In this document: in pieces, positions 17,873-25,238 of the stretch
How positions within the stretch are numbered: the stretch's first letter is position 1
Layout of the letters: the number at the start of each line of letters is the position of its first letter
Source: Falsiroseomonas sp050563545
Lineage (GTDB): Bacteria; Pseudomonadota; Alphaproteobacteria; Acetobacterales; Acetobacteraceae
DNA length: 64,000 bases
Assembly (NCBI RefSeq): GCF_050563545.1
Contig: NZ_JBNXUM010000006.1
Span: 1-64,000, forward strand
Reading direction: 5' to 3'
Made by a program: the position numbers and the translations under genes
Notes under the pieces: generated by a model
What the model was told of the DNA's origin: nothing
What the model saw: only the letters and a program-made list of their open reading frames with translations
Databases searched by the model: none

Positions 17873-18640
17873 TTAAGGACGCCGTCCCCAGATCGCGAAG
17901 ACGCGGTGCGGGACGCGCAGCGGGTCGTCCGGAAAGCGCGCCTTGAGCAGCGCCGCGTGCTCCGCGTCGAAGCGCGCGACGGCATCGGGCGCCATGGCGG
18001 CGCCGACGCCGTTGGAGGCGCGGACGCGGCCGCGCCAATCCTCGTGGCTGTAGATCGTCTCGTGGTCGAAGCCCGCGAAGGCGATGCCGCGGAGGCCCGC
18101 GAGCCGCATGTCGTCCGACCAGGCGGGATACATCCCGCTGCCGCGGCCCATGCGCCAGCGCGGGTTGTGCGCCTCGATCAGGAACTCGCTGGCATGCGCG
18201 ACGGAACCCGGATCCGGCATCCAGTCATGGTGGCAGATCAGCAGCGCGCCACCTTGCTTCAGCACGCGCTTCGCCTCCGCGGGCGCCAGGCGCCGGTCGA
18301 ACCAGTGCCAGCACTGCGCAGCGACGACGAGGTCGAAGGCGCCGTCGGGCTGGCCGTTGCGCTCGGCCAGCGCGTTGTCGAAGCGGATCGCGAGGCCCTG
18401 TTCCTCCGCCAGGCGCCGCGCCGCCTCGACCTGGCCGGGCGCGGCGTCGATGCCGGTGACCTCCGCGCCCCGCGCAGCGAGCGCGCGGGCGACGGCGCCG
18501 GTGCCGGTGCCGATGTCGAGCACGCGCATCCCGGGCGCGAAGAGCCCCTCGGCCGCGATCATGTCGAAGAAGCGCGGCGGGAAGCCCTGGCGATGCCTTG
18601 CATAGTCGTCGGAGGTGGCGGACCAGTCGGGATTGCTCAT
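17873..18640 (-). CDS. Class I SAM-dependent methyltransferase
   Basis: Methyltransferase of 255 aa. Motif I VLDIGTGTGAVARAL (about 41-55), the acidic loop GIDAAPGQ (motif II), and the post-motif LVVAAQCWHWFD and LKQGGALL blocks fit the Methyltransf_11/25 group. It has only two cysteines, so it is not an ArsM-type arsenite methyltransferase. The start overlaps the stop of the TIGR04282 gene by 4 bp; it is therefore coupled to two rSAM-associated transferase genes. The substrate is unknown and probably shared with that unit. Confidence 0.8.
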   Translation of the reverse strand: MSNPDWSATSDDYARHRQGFPPRFFDMIAAEGLFAPGMRVLDIGTGTGAVARALAARGAEVTGIDAAPGQVEAARRLAEEQGLAIRFDNALAERNGQPDGAFDLVVAAQCWHWFDRRLAPAEAKRVLKQGGALLICHHDWMPDPGSVAHASEFLIEAHNPRWRMGRGSGMYPAWSDDMRLAGLRGIAFAGFDHETIYSHEDWRGRVRASNGVGAAMAPDAVARFDAEHAALLKARFPDDPLRVPHRVFAIWGRRP

Positions 18641-19206
18641 CGCATCCTCCTCGACGCCGGCAGATCGGCCGCGGTGTCCACGTCGCGCAGGCGGCGCAGC
18701 AGCGCGACGCGCCGTCCCGCGAAATTCGCCAGCGTGTCCGACAGCGCATGCCGGCTCGACCAGCGCACATCGGCGAAGGGCGTCGCCGGGCGGCGCGGCC
18801 CGTAGCCCACCAGCCAGTAGCCCCCATCCTCCGCCGGGCCGAAGACCGCGTCGGCGCGGCCGAGCGCGCGGAAGGCCCGGGCCAGGTCGTCGCGCGACAG
18901 CCCCGGGATGTCGGATCCCACCAGCACCGCCCGCCGTCGCCCGGCCAGGGCGCGCGCCATGCGCTGCCCGAGGTCGCCGCGGCCCTGCCCGAGCCGCGAC
19001 ACGCCGCGCGGCCAGCGCGCCCGCGCCTGGTCCGGCGTCACCGCCAGCACCAGGCGCCATCGCGCATCCCGCGCCTGCCTGACCGTCGCGGCGAGCTGCG
19101 CGCGGTAGAAGCGCAGCGCCGCCATCGCGCCGATCCCCCGCGCCAGCCGCTTCTTCACGCCGAGCCGCGGCGCGCGGGCGAAGACGATGACGGTGTCGCC
19201 CCTCAT
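18637..19206 (-). CDS. TIGR04282 family transferase (rSAM/selenodomain-associated transferase 1, DUF2064)
   Basis: Nucleotidyltransferase/glycosyltransferase-like protein of 189 aa. Family features are TVIVFARAPRLGVKKRLAR at the N-terminus, VLVGSDIPGLS, and PAEDGGYWLVG. TIGR04282 proteins are usually next to TIGR04283 glycosyltransferases and have been linked to arsenosugar-type pathways with a radical SAM partner. Here it overlaps the TIGR04283 gene (4 bp) and the methyltransferase gene (4 bp). The chemical role is not proven; the coupling shows the three products act together. Confidence 0.82.
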   Translation of the reverse strand: MRGDTVIVFARAPRLGVKKRLARGIGAMAALRFYRAQLAATVRQARDARWRLVLAVTPDQARARWPRGVSRLGQGRGDLGQRMARALAGRRRAVLVGSDIPGLSRDDLARAFRALGRADAVFGPAEDGGYWLVGYGPRRPATPFADVRWSSRHALSDTLANFAGRRVALLRRLRDVDTAADLPASRRMR

Positions 19207-19877
19207 CCGTAGAGCCTCGCGATCCGCGCCGGCGGAACGCCGAGGAACCACAGCGACAGGCAGGCCAGGTTCCGCGCGGAGCGCCTGAGATAGCCGTCCC
19301 GCCGCCACCGCGCCGCGGAGGTCACCGCCGCGACGTCGAGCGCGCCGAGCCGCGCGCGACCGATCCGCCGCACCAGGTCCACATCCTCCATCAGCGGCAA
19401 CGGCCGGATGCCGCCCGCGGCCTCCAGCAGGTCGCGATGCACCAGCAGCCCCTGGTCGCCATAGGGCAGGCCGAGAACGCGGCAGCGCCAGGCGACCGCG
19501 CGTTCCAGCCGCCTTGCGGCCGGGCTGGCGTCGTCGAGCGCGAAGCGGAAGAACCAGGCGCGGTCGGGATCGCGCATCGCGTCCCGCGCCTCCGCCGCCC
19601 AGCCCGGCGCGAGGCACGTATCGGCGTGCAGCAGGAGCAGCCAGGGCCCGCGCGCCGCCGCCACCCCGGCCGCGAGCTGCGTCCCCCGGCCCCGCGCCGC
19701 CTCGATCACGGTTGCGCCAAGGCCGCGCGCGACCTCCGGCGTTCCGTCGGTGCTGCCGGCATCGGCGACCACGACCTCCGCCGCCGCGCCGCCGAGCGCG
19801 GCGATGGTGGCAGGCAGGATCGCGGCCGCGTTCAGCGCCGGGATCACGGTGCTGAGGGCTTCCGGTTCAATTCTCAT
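19203..19877 (-). CDS. TIGR04283 family glycosyltransferase (arsenosugar-type transferase 2)
   Basis: GT-A-fold family 2 glycosyltransferase of 224 aa: STVIPALNAA at the N-terminus, nucleotide-binding VVADAGSTDGTPEV, DxD-like LLLLHADTCLAPGW, and a C-terminal YGDQGLLVHRDLL followed by a MEDVDL acidic motif. Start ATG 19877 fits the family; residues upstream belong to the opposite gene's leader. First gene of the methyltransferase/TIGR04282/TIGR04283 unit. It is divergent from a PA0069-type radical SAM gene, 70 bp away, and the spacer carries near-matches to a LexA-type box. Confidence 0.85.
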   Translation of the reverse strand: MRIEPEALSTVIPALNAAAILPATIAALGGAAAEVVVADAGSTDGTPEVARGLGATVIEAARGRGTQLAAGVAAARGPWLLLLHADTCLAPGWAAEARDAMRDPDRAWFFRFALDDASPAARRLERAVAWRCRVLGLPYGDQGLLVHRDLLEAAGGIRPLPLMEDVDLVRRIGRARLGALDVAAVTSAARWRRDGYLRRSARNLACLSLWFLGVPPARIARLYG

Positions 19878-19935
19878 TTTGTTCTTGACCCACCAGTCGG
19901 CCATTGGCAATTTCGGGCAGGAACAAATCGGGAAA
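19865..19935. promoter_or_regulatory. Two near-matches to the alphaproteobacterial LexA box
   Basis: ATTC-N7-GTTC at 19870-19884 and GAAC-N7-GAAA at 19921-19935 each differ by one base from the direct-repeat LexA consensus GTTC-N7-GTTC (or its complement). They flank the 70-bp divergent spacer between the glycosyltransferase and radical SAM starts. Single mismatches weaken the case, and LexA itself is not encoded here. Confidence 0.35.
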
Positions 19936-19947
19936 CAGGGGTCCCAT

Positions 19948-21057
19948 ATGCCGGATGGTAGCACGGCCATGCCCTCCCTGGCCCGCAAGGGCCGCGGCGC
20001 GGTGACCAACCCGCCGGTGCGCTACGAATCCAGCCGCACCGAGCTGCATGACGACGGCTGGGGAACGCTGGCCGCGGAATTCGCCGACCTCCCACCCCTG
20101 CCGACCGAGCTGATCCGCGAGAAGGCGAAATCCGCCCTTGCCTGGAACGAGAGCCCGGACATCGGCTTCGACCGCTCCATCAATCCCTATCGCGGCTGCG
20201 AGCATGGCTGCGTCTATTGCTACGCGCGGCCCTCCCACGCGCATGTCGGCATGTCGCCCGGCCTCGATTTCGAGACGCGGCTGATGTTCAAGCCCGACCT
20301 CCCGGCCCTGCTGGAGAAGGAGCTGTCGAAGCCGGGCTACCAGGCGAAGCCGGTCGCGCTCGGCGCCAACACCGATCCCTACCAGCCGGTGGAGCGCACC
20401 CTCGGCATCACGCGGGCGGTGCTGGAGGTGCTGGAGCGCTTCGGCCATCCGGTGACGATCGTGACGAAGTCCGCGCTGGTGCTGCGCGACCTCGACATCC
20501 TGCAGCGGTTGGCGGCGCGCAACCTCGTTCATGTCTGCCTGTCCGTCACGACGCTGGACCTGAAGCTGGCCCGCGTGATGGAGCCGCGCGCGGCCTCCCC
20601 GCTCAAGCGGCTGGAGGCGCTCGCCGTGCTCGCCAAGGCGGGGATCCCCGTCGGCGTGCTGGCCGCGCCGATGATCCCCGGCCTGAACGACATGGAGCTC
20701 GAGCGCATCCTGGAGATGTCGGCGCGGGCGGGTGCCACGCGCGCGGGCTATGTCATCCTGCGCCTGCCTCTCGAGATCCACGGCATGTTCGAGGCCTGGC
20801 TGCAGCAGCACCACCCCGACCGTGCCGCGCGCGTGCTGGCCCTGGTGCGGGAGACGCGCGGCGGGCGGATCTACGACAGCCGCTTCGGCATCCGCCAGAC
20901 CGGGACGGGGCCCTATGCCGAGCTGCTGGCCCAGCGGTTCAAGCTGGCGCTGCGCCGCTTCGGCATGGAAGGGCGCGGACGCATGGGCGAGGGGACGCTG
21001 GACTGCACGCAGTTCCGCGCGCCCCAGGCGGCGCCTCGGCAGCTGGAGCTGCTGTAG
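19948..21057 (+). CDS. PA0069 family radical SAM protein (spore photoproduct lyase-like)
   Basis: Radical SAM protein of 369 aa with the CxxxCxxC cluster GCEHGCVYC (Cys84, Cys88, Cys91), in the SPL-like context INPYRGCEHGCVYCYARPSH. Other family blocks are NPPVRYESSRTE near the start, ALGANTDPYQPVER, IVTKSALVLRDLD and MIPGLNDMELERIL. The reaction is undefined; SPL relatives repair DNA photoproducts. Start ATG 19948 fits the family N-terminus. The gene ends 52 bp before a convergent dioxygenase gene, with a strong palindrome between them. Confidence 0.85.
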   Translation: MPDGSTAMPSLARKGRGAVTNPPVRYESSRTELHDDGWGTLAAEFADLPPLPTELIREKAKSALAWNESPDIGFDRSINPYRGCEHGCVYCYARPSHAHVGMSPGLDFETRLMFKPDLPALLEKELSKPGYQAKPVALGANTDPYQPVERTLGITRAVLEVLERFGHPVTIVTKSALVLRDLDILQRLAARNLVHVCLSVTTLDLKLARVMEPRAASPLKRLEALAVLAKAGIPVGVLAAPMIPGLNDMELERILEMSARAGATRAGYVILRLPLEIHGMFEAWLQQHHPDRAARVLALVRETRGGRIYDSRFGIRQTGTGPYAELLAQRFKLALRRFGMEGRGRMGEGTLDCTQFRAPQAAPRQLELL

Positions 21058-21066
21058 GGCGAAAAG

Positions 21067-21093
21067 CCCTCTCCCCTCTGCGGGGGGAGAGGG
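21067..21093. terminator. CCCTCTCCCC palindrome between convergent genes
   Basis: Perfect 10-bp stem, 21067-21076 with 21084-21093, 7-nt loop. Lies between the convergent ends of the radical SAM gene and the intradiol dioxygenase gene. Member of the dispersed CCCTC repeat family, probably used here as a two-way terminator. Confidence 0.65.
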
Positions 21094-21109
21094 CTATCGC
21101 GTCACGCTT

Positions 21110-22003
21110 CTACCGGATCGGCGGCTTCGGCAGCTTCGCCTCGCCGGGCTCGATCGTCAGGACATGGTCCAGCGAGAACCACGGCGTGCCGGCATCCGGC
21201 GCCGTGGGATGAGGCTCATCGTGCCGTTCGAAGCGCGCGACGAGCGGGCGCGTCACGCCGAACTGCACGTCGGTCTCGAGATGCGGGTCCTCCGCGTCGT
21301 AGATCTGCGCGGTCAGCGTCCTGAACCCTTCCTTGAACACCAGCGCATGCATGTGCGCGGGCCGGTAGGGATGCCGCCCCTGCGCCGCGAGCAACCGGCC
21401 CACCACGCCGTCGGTCGGGATGGGGTAGCCGGCCGGGCGGACGCTGCGGAAGGCGATGAGGCCCTCGGCATCCGTGGTGAACTTGCCGCGCAGGTTCATA
21501 TCGGCCTGGGCGGGATCCTGGTTCTCGTAGAAGCCGACGGGCGAGGCGTGCCAGATGTCCACCTCCGCGCCCTCGACCGGGCGCCCCGCGGGATCGCGCA
21601 CCGCGATGGTCGCGAACAGCGCCGGGCCGGGTGTGGCCGACCGCAGCAGCGACCCGCCATTCTCGACCGGCGGCGATCCCATGCGCCAGAACGGCCCGAG
21701 CAGGTTCTGCGAGCTCGGCACCCGCCCGCCATCGCCGTTGTTCAGCAGGCAGACCAGCGCCGAGACGCCGAGCGAGCCCGCCATCAGCACGGCCTCGTTG
21801 TGGGTCGCGCTGCTGCGCTGCCCGATCTCGTTGACGATCGCCGCGGCGGCGCGGAACTCCTCCTCCGTCAGCCTCGCCTCGGCCACGAAGGCGTGGAGGT
21901 GGCGGACCAGGACGGTCAGGATCTCGCGCAGGCGCGGATCGGCGGTGCGCGCCATCACGGCCAGTGCCGCCGCCGTCACGTCCCCTGGCTTTTCCGCGAT
22001 CAT
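21110..22003 (-). CDS. Intradiol ring-cleavage dioxygenase (catechol/hydroxyquinol 1,2-dioxygenase-like)
   Basis: Non-haem Fe(III) enzyme (297 aa) that cleaves catechols between the hydroxyls to give muconates. It has an N-terminal helical Dioxygenase_N domain (about 10-75) and a beta-sandwich with VPSSQNLLGPFW. Candidate iron ligands are Tyr in VGFYENQD, Tyr in RPAGYPIPTDG and two His in HPYRPAHMHALV. The N-terminal domain favours catechol or hydroxyquinol dioxygenases over protocatechuate enzymes. No ring-hydroxylating or muconate-processing genes are adjacent, so the pathway is unassigned. Confidence 0.85.
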   Translation of the reverse strand: MIAEKPGDVTAAALAVMARTADPRLREILTVLVRHLHAFVAEARLTEEEFRAAAAIVNEIGQRSSATHNEAVLMAGSLGVSALVCLLNNGDGGRVPSSQNLLGPFWRMGSPPVENGGSLLRSATPGPALFATIAVRDPAGRPVEGAEVDIWHASPVGFYENQDPAQADMNLRGKFTTDAEGLIAFRSVRPAGYPIPTDGVVGRLLAAQGRHPYRPAHMHALVFKEGFRTLTAQIYDAEDPHLETDVQFGVTRPLVARFERHDEPHPTAPDAGTPWFSLDHVLTIEPGEAKLPKPPIR

Positions 22004-22145
22004 TTGCCGCGTCCCTCCGCGATCCCGTCCGCGGGTATCCGCCCGGGCGCGCGACGCGGCAAGCCGACGGCCACGCCCGCGGCACCGGGCCCGGGCGGCG
22101 CGTCGCGCAGAACGAGGGGCGAGGGGATCCGCCGACCCCGCGCGA

Positions 22146-22415
22146 TCAGCGCCGGCCCGTCAGCTCCCGCAGGTTCGCGGCAACGCGGCGCCGCGCCGGG
22201 GCCACCGCCGCGGCCGCGACCAGGTCGGGCCGCGTCCCTATCAACGCCGCCTTGCCCGCGGCCATCGCGCCGGCGCTGAAGGCGCGGTGCTTCTCCATCG
22301 CCATGCGCGTCAGCTCCGACGTCGCGGCCATCGGGTCGGTCCAGAGCTGCATGCTGCGCAGCGTGAAGACCCAGCTGGCCTGCCAGGCCATCAACGCGTA
22401 GGCGGGTGGTGTCAT
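22146..22415 (-). CDS. Hypothetical small protein, phasin-like composition
   Basis: Not firmly recognised. The 89-aa product starts at ATG 22415 behind a clear GAGGAGG Shine-Dalgarno. Residues 1-60 are predicted helical and amphipathic, with an alternating Ala/Met/Trp pattern; the C-terminus is Arg/Ala-rich (APARRRVAANLRELTG). It resembles the short phasin-like proteins common in alphaproteobacteria, but no diagnostic motif is visible. No signal peptide. Confidence 0.55.
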   Translation of the reverse strand: MTPPAYALMAWQASWVFTLRSMQLWTDPMAATSELTRMAMEKHRAFSAGAMAAGKAALIGTRPDLVAAAAVAPARRRVAANLRELTGRR

Positions 22416-22485
22416 GCGGGGCCTCCTCGGCCGGGAATTCGGGTGCCGGACACGCCAGATGGCGCGCCGGCGCCGATCGGCGGCA

Positions 22486-22968
22486 TCAAAGCGCGGCGAG
22501 AACGGCCTCGGCCTTGCTGACCTCGAACTGGCCGGGCTGCTCGACGGCGACATGGGCGACCTTGCCGTCCTTCGCGACGAGCGCGAACCGCTGGCTGCGC
22601 ACGCCGAGGCCCCGCGCCGTCAGGTCCATCTCCAGCCCCAGCGCCCTGGTCACGTTCGCCGAGCCGTCGGCCAGCATCACGATCTCATCGGTGATCCCCT
22701 GGTCCTTCGCCCAGGCGCCCATCACGAAGGCGTCGTTCACCGACATGCAGGCGATGGTGTCCACGCCCTTCGCCTTCAGCGCGGCGGCCTGGGTCACGAA
22801 GCCCGGGAGGTGCTTGGCCGAGCAGGTCGGCGTGAAGGCGCCGGGCACGCCGAACAGCACGACCGTCCTGCCCTTGAAGAGCTCGGCCGTGTCCACTTCC
22901 TTCGGCCCCTCGGCGGTGGCCTGCATGACCTTGACGGAGGGGATGCTGTCCCCGGCCTTGATCGTCAT
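22486..22968 (-). CDS. Peroxiredoxin, Prx5/PrxQ-like redoxin
   Basis: Thiol peroxidase of 160 aa that reduces H2O2 and organic peroxides. The peroxidatic cysteine is Cys49 in PGAFTPTCS; the conserved Arg and the ALGLEMDLTARGLGVRSQRFALV block are typical of Prx5-type enzymes. Start ATG 22968 gives the family N-terminus MTIKAGDSIP. Electrons may come from glutaredoxin or thioredoxin. It is divergent from yqgE across 203 bp in which I see no gene. Confidence 0.92.
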   Translation of the reverse strand: MTIKAGDSIPSVKVMQATAEGPKEVDTAELFKGRTVVLFGVPGAFTPTCSAKHLPGFVTQAAALKAKGVDTIACMSVNDAFVMGAWAKDQGITDEIVMLADGSANVTRALGLEMDLTARGLGVRSQRFALVAKDGKVAHVAVEQPGQFEVSKAEAVLAAL

Positions 22969-23171
22969 CGCGCTGTTCCTGTCGTTCCTGGATGCGTTGC
23001 CGCGCCGGAAGCCGCGAAGGGACAATCGGCGCCGCGCAGCCCGTCATTAACCCTGATGCCCGGCGCTGGGAACGGGGCCCGGCCGGACCTCGCGCCTGCA
23101 CCGGCGCCGGCAACCCGCTGGCCGTCACGCCCGTTCTTGCCGGCGTGCAGCGACGGCGCCATCTTCCACCC

Positions 23172-23777
23172 ATGGCCAGATCATCCTTCAGGAAGCCTGG
23201 CCGCTCCTCCGCCCCCCAGGGCGAGGGGTGGCTTACCGGCCAACTCCTCGTTGCCATGCCCTCCATGCAGGATCCGCGCTTCGCGCGCTCCGTCATCTGC
23301 CTCTGCGCCCATTCCGACGACGGGGCGATGGGGATCGTGCTGAACAAGCCGCTGGACGGGCTTTCCTTCGACGACCTGCTGAAGCAGCTCAACCTCGATC
23401 CCGTGCCGCCGCAGCGGCGCATCCGGCTGATGTCGGGCGGCCCGGTCGAGAACGGCCGCGGCTTCGTCCTGCACACCGCGGACTGGGAGACCGAGGGCAG
23501 CCTGAAGTTCCAGCCCGGCGTCGCCCTGACGGCGAGCGTGGACATCCTGAAGGCGATCGCCGGCGGCGGCGGGCCGCGGCAGGGTTTCCTCGCGCTCGGC
23601 TATGCCGGATGGGGCCCGGGCCAGCTCGAGAGCGAGATCCAGCAGAACGCCTGGCTGTCCGTCCCGGCCGACGAGACGCTGCTCTTCGCCGGCCGGCCGG
23701 AGCGGCTCTGGGCCGACGCGCTGGCCAAGCTGCATGTGGACCCCGCCCTGCTCTCCGGCGTCGCAGGCCACGCCTGA
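23172..23777 (+). CDS. YqgE/AlgH family protein (DUF179)
   Basis: Protein of 201 aa filling a DUF179 domain: LTGQLLVAMPSMQDPRFARSV, GAMGIVLNKPL, the MSGGPVENGRGFVLH strand and LGYAGWGPGQLESEI. The exact biochemical role is unsettled (first described as AlgH in Pseudomonas). Start ATG 23172 is chosen because the upstream frame is composition noise. The next small membrane protein gene begins 3 bp after the stop, so they form an operon. Confidence 0.9.
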   Translation: MARSSFRKPGRSSAPQGEGWLTGQLLVAMPSMQDPRFARSVICLCAHSDDGAMGIVLNKPLDGLSFDDLLKQLNLDPVPPQRRIRLMSGGPVENGRGFVLHTADWETEGSLKFQPGVALTASVDILKAIAGGGGPRQGFLALGYAGWGPGQLESEIQQNAWLSVPADETLLFAGRPERLWADALAKLHVDPALLSGVAGHA

Positions 23778-23780
23778 GCC

Positions 23781-24038
23781 ATGCAGGACCCCGACCGGAC
23801 GCTGGGGCAGCTCGCGATCCGGTCGCTGCAGAGGGGTCTCGACCGCGGCCTTCCCGCGCCGCCGGCGCCGCGCCGGCCCAAGCGGCGCGGGGCCCCGGCG
23901 GACCTTGCCGCAATCGACTTCTCCCGCCCGCTGCCGGCGCGTGCCACCCGGCTGCCGCCGGGCTTCGTCGCGGTGCTGGTCGTGATGGCGGTGATGCTCG
24001 CGGCCATGGTCGCCTCCCTGGCGCTCCGGCTGCGCTGA
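23781..24038 (+). CDS. Small single-pass membrane protein, hypothetical
   Basis: Not recognised. An 85-aa protein with a Pro/Arg-rich cytosolic part (about 1-58, for example PAPPAPRRPKRRG) and one C-terminal transmembrane helix FVAVLVVMAVMLAAMVASLAL, ending in Arg-Leu-Arg. It starts 3 bp after yqgE, so it is translationally linked. The stop codon sits at the edge of a tandem repeat array. Confidence 0.65.
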   Translation: MQDPDRTLGQLAIRSLQRGLDRGLPAPPAPRRPKRRGAPADLAAIDFSRPLPARATRLPPGFVAVLVVMAVMLAAMVASLALRLR

Positions 24039-24129
24039 ATCCCGGGCGCCTCGCACCGCGGAATCCCGGGCGCTTCGCGCCGCTGGTCCCGGGCGCCTCG
24101 CGCCGCTGGTCCCGGGCGCCTCGCGCCAC
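24037..24129. repeat. Tandem array of four 22-24 bp units, each a small hairpin
   Basis: Units at 24037-24060, 24061-24084, 24085-24107 and 24108-24129 share the core CCCGGGCGCCTCGCGCCGC. In units 2-4 GGCGC/GCGCC with a CTC or TTC loop forms a hairpin; unit 1 has a mismatch. The array begins at the stop of the small membrane protein gene and lies in a 185-bp gap before the lipoprotein gene. It is not a CRISPR: there are no unique spacers. Confidence 0.85.
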
Positions 24130-24223
24130 GGTTGCGGGCGATGCGCCTGTCGGCCTATCGTTGCCGGACGTGATCGCCCGCCCGGCAAACAGACCCGGGA
24201 GACAGGCGGCCGAGGAGGACGGG

Positions 24224-24478
24224 ATGCGCCGTATCGGACTGATCGCCCTGCCGCTGATGCTGGCGGCGTGTTCGTCGAACCCGCAGAACTATGTGGGATT
24301 GCCGGCCGCGCGGGTCTTCCTGGCCTATGGCTCGCCGCAGCAGCAGGTGGTCCTGCCGCAACTCCGCCAGGCGCTGGTCTACACCCGCGCGGATTGCCGG
24401 ACGACCTTCTTCACCGATCCCTCCGGCACGGTCGTCTCCGCCGCCGCCACCGGTCAGAGCTGCCCGGCCGCCGACTGA
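24224..24478 (+). CDS. Small outer-membrane or periplasmic lipoprotein
   Basis: 84-aa precursor with a type II signal peptide: RRIGLIALPLMLAACSS, lipobox LAAC with acylated Cys16. The mature part is about 69 aa with VGLPAARVFLAYGSPQQQ and two further cysteines (in RADCRTTFF and GQSCPA) that could form a disulfide. Function unknown. A clear GAGGAGG Shine-Dalgarno precedes ATG 24224. It is convergent with the dihydrofolate-reductase-like gene. Confidence 0.75.
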   Translation: MRRIGLIALPLMLAACSSNPQNYVGLPAARVFLAYGSPQQQVVLPQLRQALVYTRADCRTTFFTDPSGTVVSAAATGQSCPAAD

Positions 24479-24494
24479 GCCGCGCGGGCGGGGC

Positions 24495-25139
24495 CTACCC
24501 CCGCTCGATCCGGACATGGGCGGCCGCGCCCTGCGGCTGCCAGGCGGCGCGCCGGTAGCCCAGCGCCGGCAGGTCTAGCCCGGCGAAGACCGCCTCGCCC
24601 GCGCCGAGCAGCACCGGCGCGATGGCGAACTCCATCTCGTCCACCAGCCCGGCCGCCAGGTACTGGCGCAGCGTCGAGACGCCGCCGCCGAGCCGCACGT
24701 CGCGCCCGCCGGCAGCCTCGCGCGCGAGGTCGAGCGCCCGATGGATCCCTTCCGTGACGAAGTGGAAGACGGTTCCGCCCTGCTTCGCCAGGCTCTCGCG
24801 CGGATGGTGGGTCAGGACGAAGACGGGGCAGCGATAGGGCGGCTCCTCGCCCCACCAGCCGCGCCAGGACAGGTCGCCCCAGCCGCCGCGCACGGGGCCG
24901 AACATGTTGCGCCCGAGGATCCAGGCGCCGATGCCCTCGAAGCCGCGCCGGGCGGCGTCGTCGTCCGGCCCCGTCGTGCCGCCCTCCTTGCCCTGCATGG
25001 CGTGGAAGAAGCGGGTCGGGAACGCCCATTGATGCAGCGCCATGCCGCCGCGACCCATCGGGTTCTGCAGGTCCTGGTCGGGGCCGGCGCCGAAGCCGTC
25101 GAGGGACACCGCAAAGGCGTGCACGCGCAGGCGGGACAT
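24495..25139 (-). CDS. Dihydrofolate reductase family protein (RibD C-terminal domain)
   Basis: Single-domain RibD_C/DHFR-fold protein of 214 aa: RVHAFAVSLDGFGAGPDQ, GAWILGRNMFGPVRG, PVFVLTHHPRESL and the nucleotide-binding VRLGGGVSTLRQYLAAGLVDE. Stand-alone members are NADPH-dependent reductases of unknown substrate, not housekeeping FolA. Start ATG 25139 matches the family; the longer open frame upstream is antisense to the DMT gene. Divergent from that gene by about 100 bp. Confidence 0.85.
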   Translation of the reverse strand: MSRLRVHAFAVSLDGFGAGPDQDLQNPMGRGGMALHQWAFPTRFFHAMQGKEGGTTGPDDDAARRGFEGIGAWILGRNMFGPVRGGWGDLSWRGWWGEEPPYRCPVFVLTHHPRESLAKQGGTVFHFVTEGIHRALDLAREAAGGRDVRLGGGVSTLRQYLAAGLVDEMEFAIAPVLLGAGEAVFAGLDLPALGYRRAAWQPQGAAAHVRIERG

Positions 25140-25238
25140 GGCGGGCCTCCATCCGCGGCGAGCCTGCGCGCCGCGCGCGGGGCTGGTCAAGGAAAGGCGG
25201 CCTGGACGCGCCAGCCCTGGCTGCCATGCTCGGCGCCG

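Noticed and set aside
17873..18640. ArsM arsenite methyltransferase beside the TIGR04282/04283 genes
   Set aside because: It has just two Cys and none of the conserved ArsM cysteine positions, so only the fold can be claimed.
24037..24129. Possible CRISPR array
   Set aside because: Units are contiguous and spacer-less, only four, and self-folding; no cas genes.
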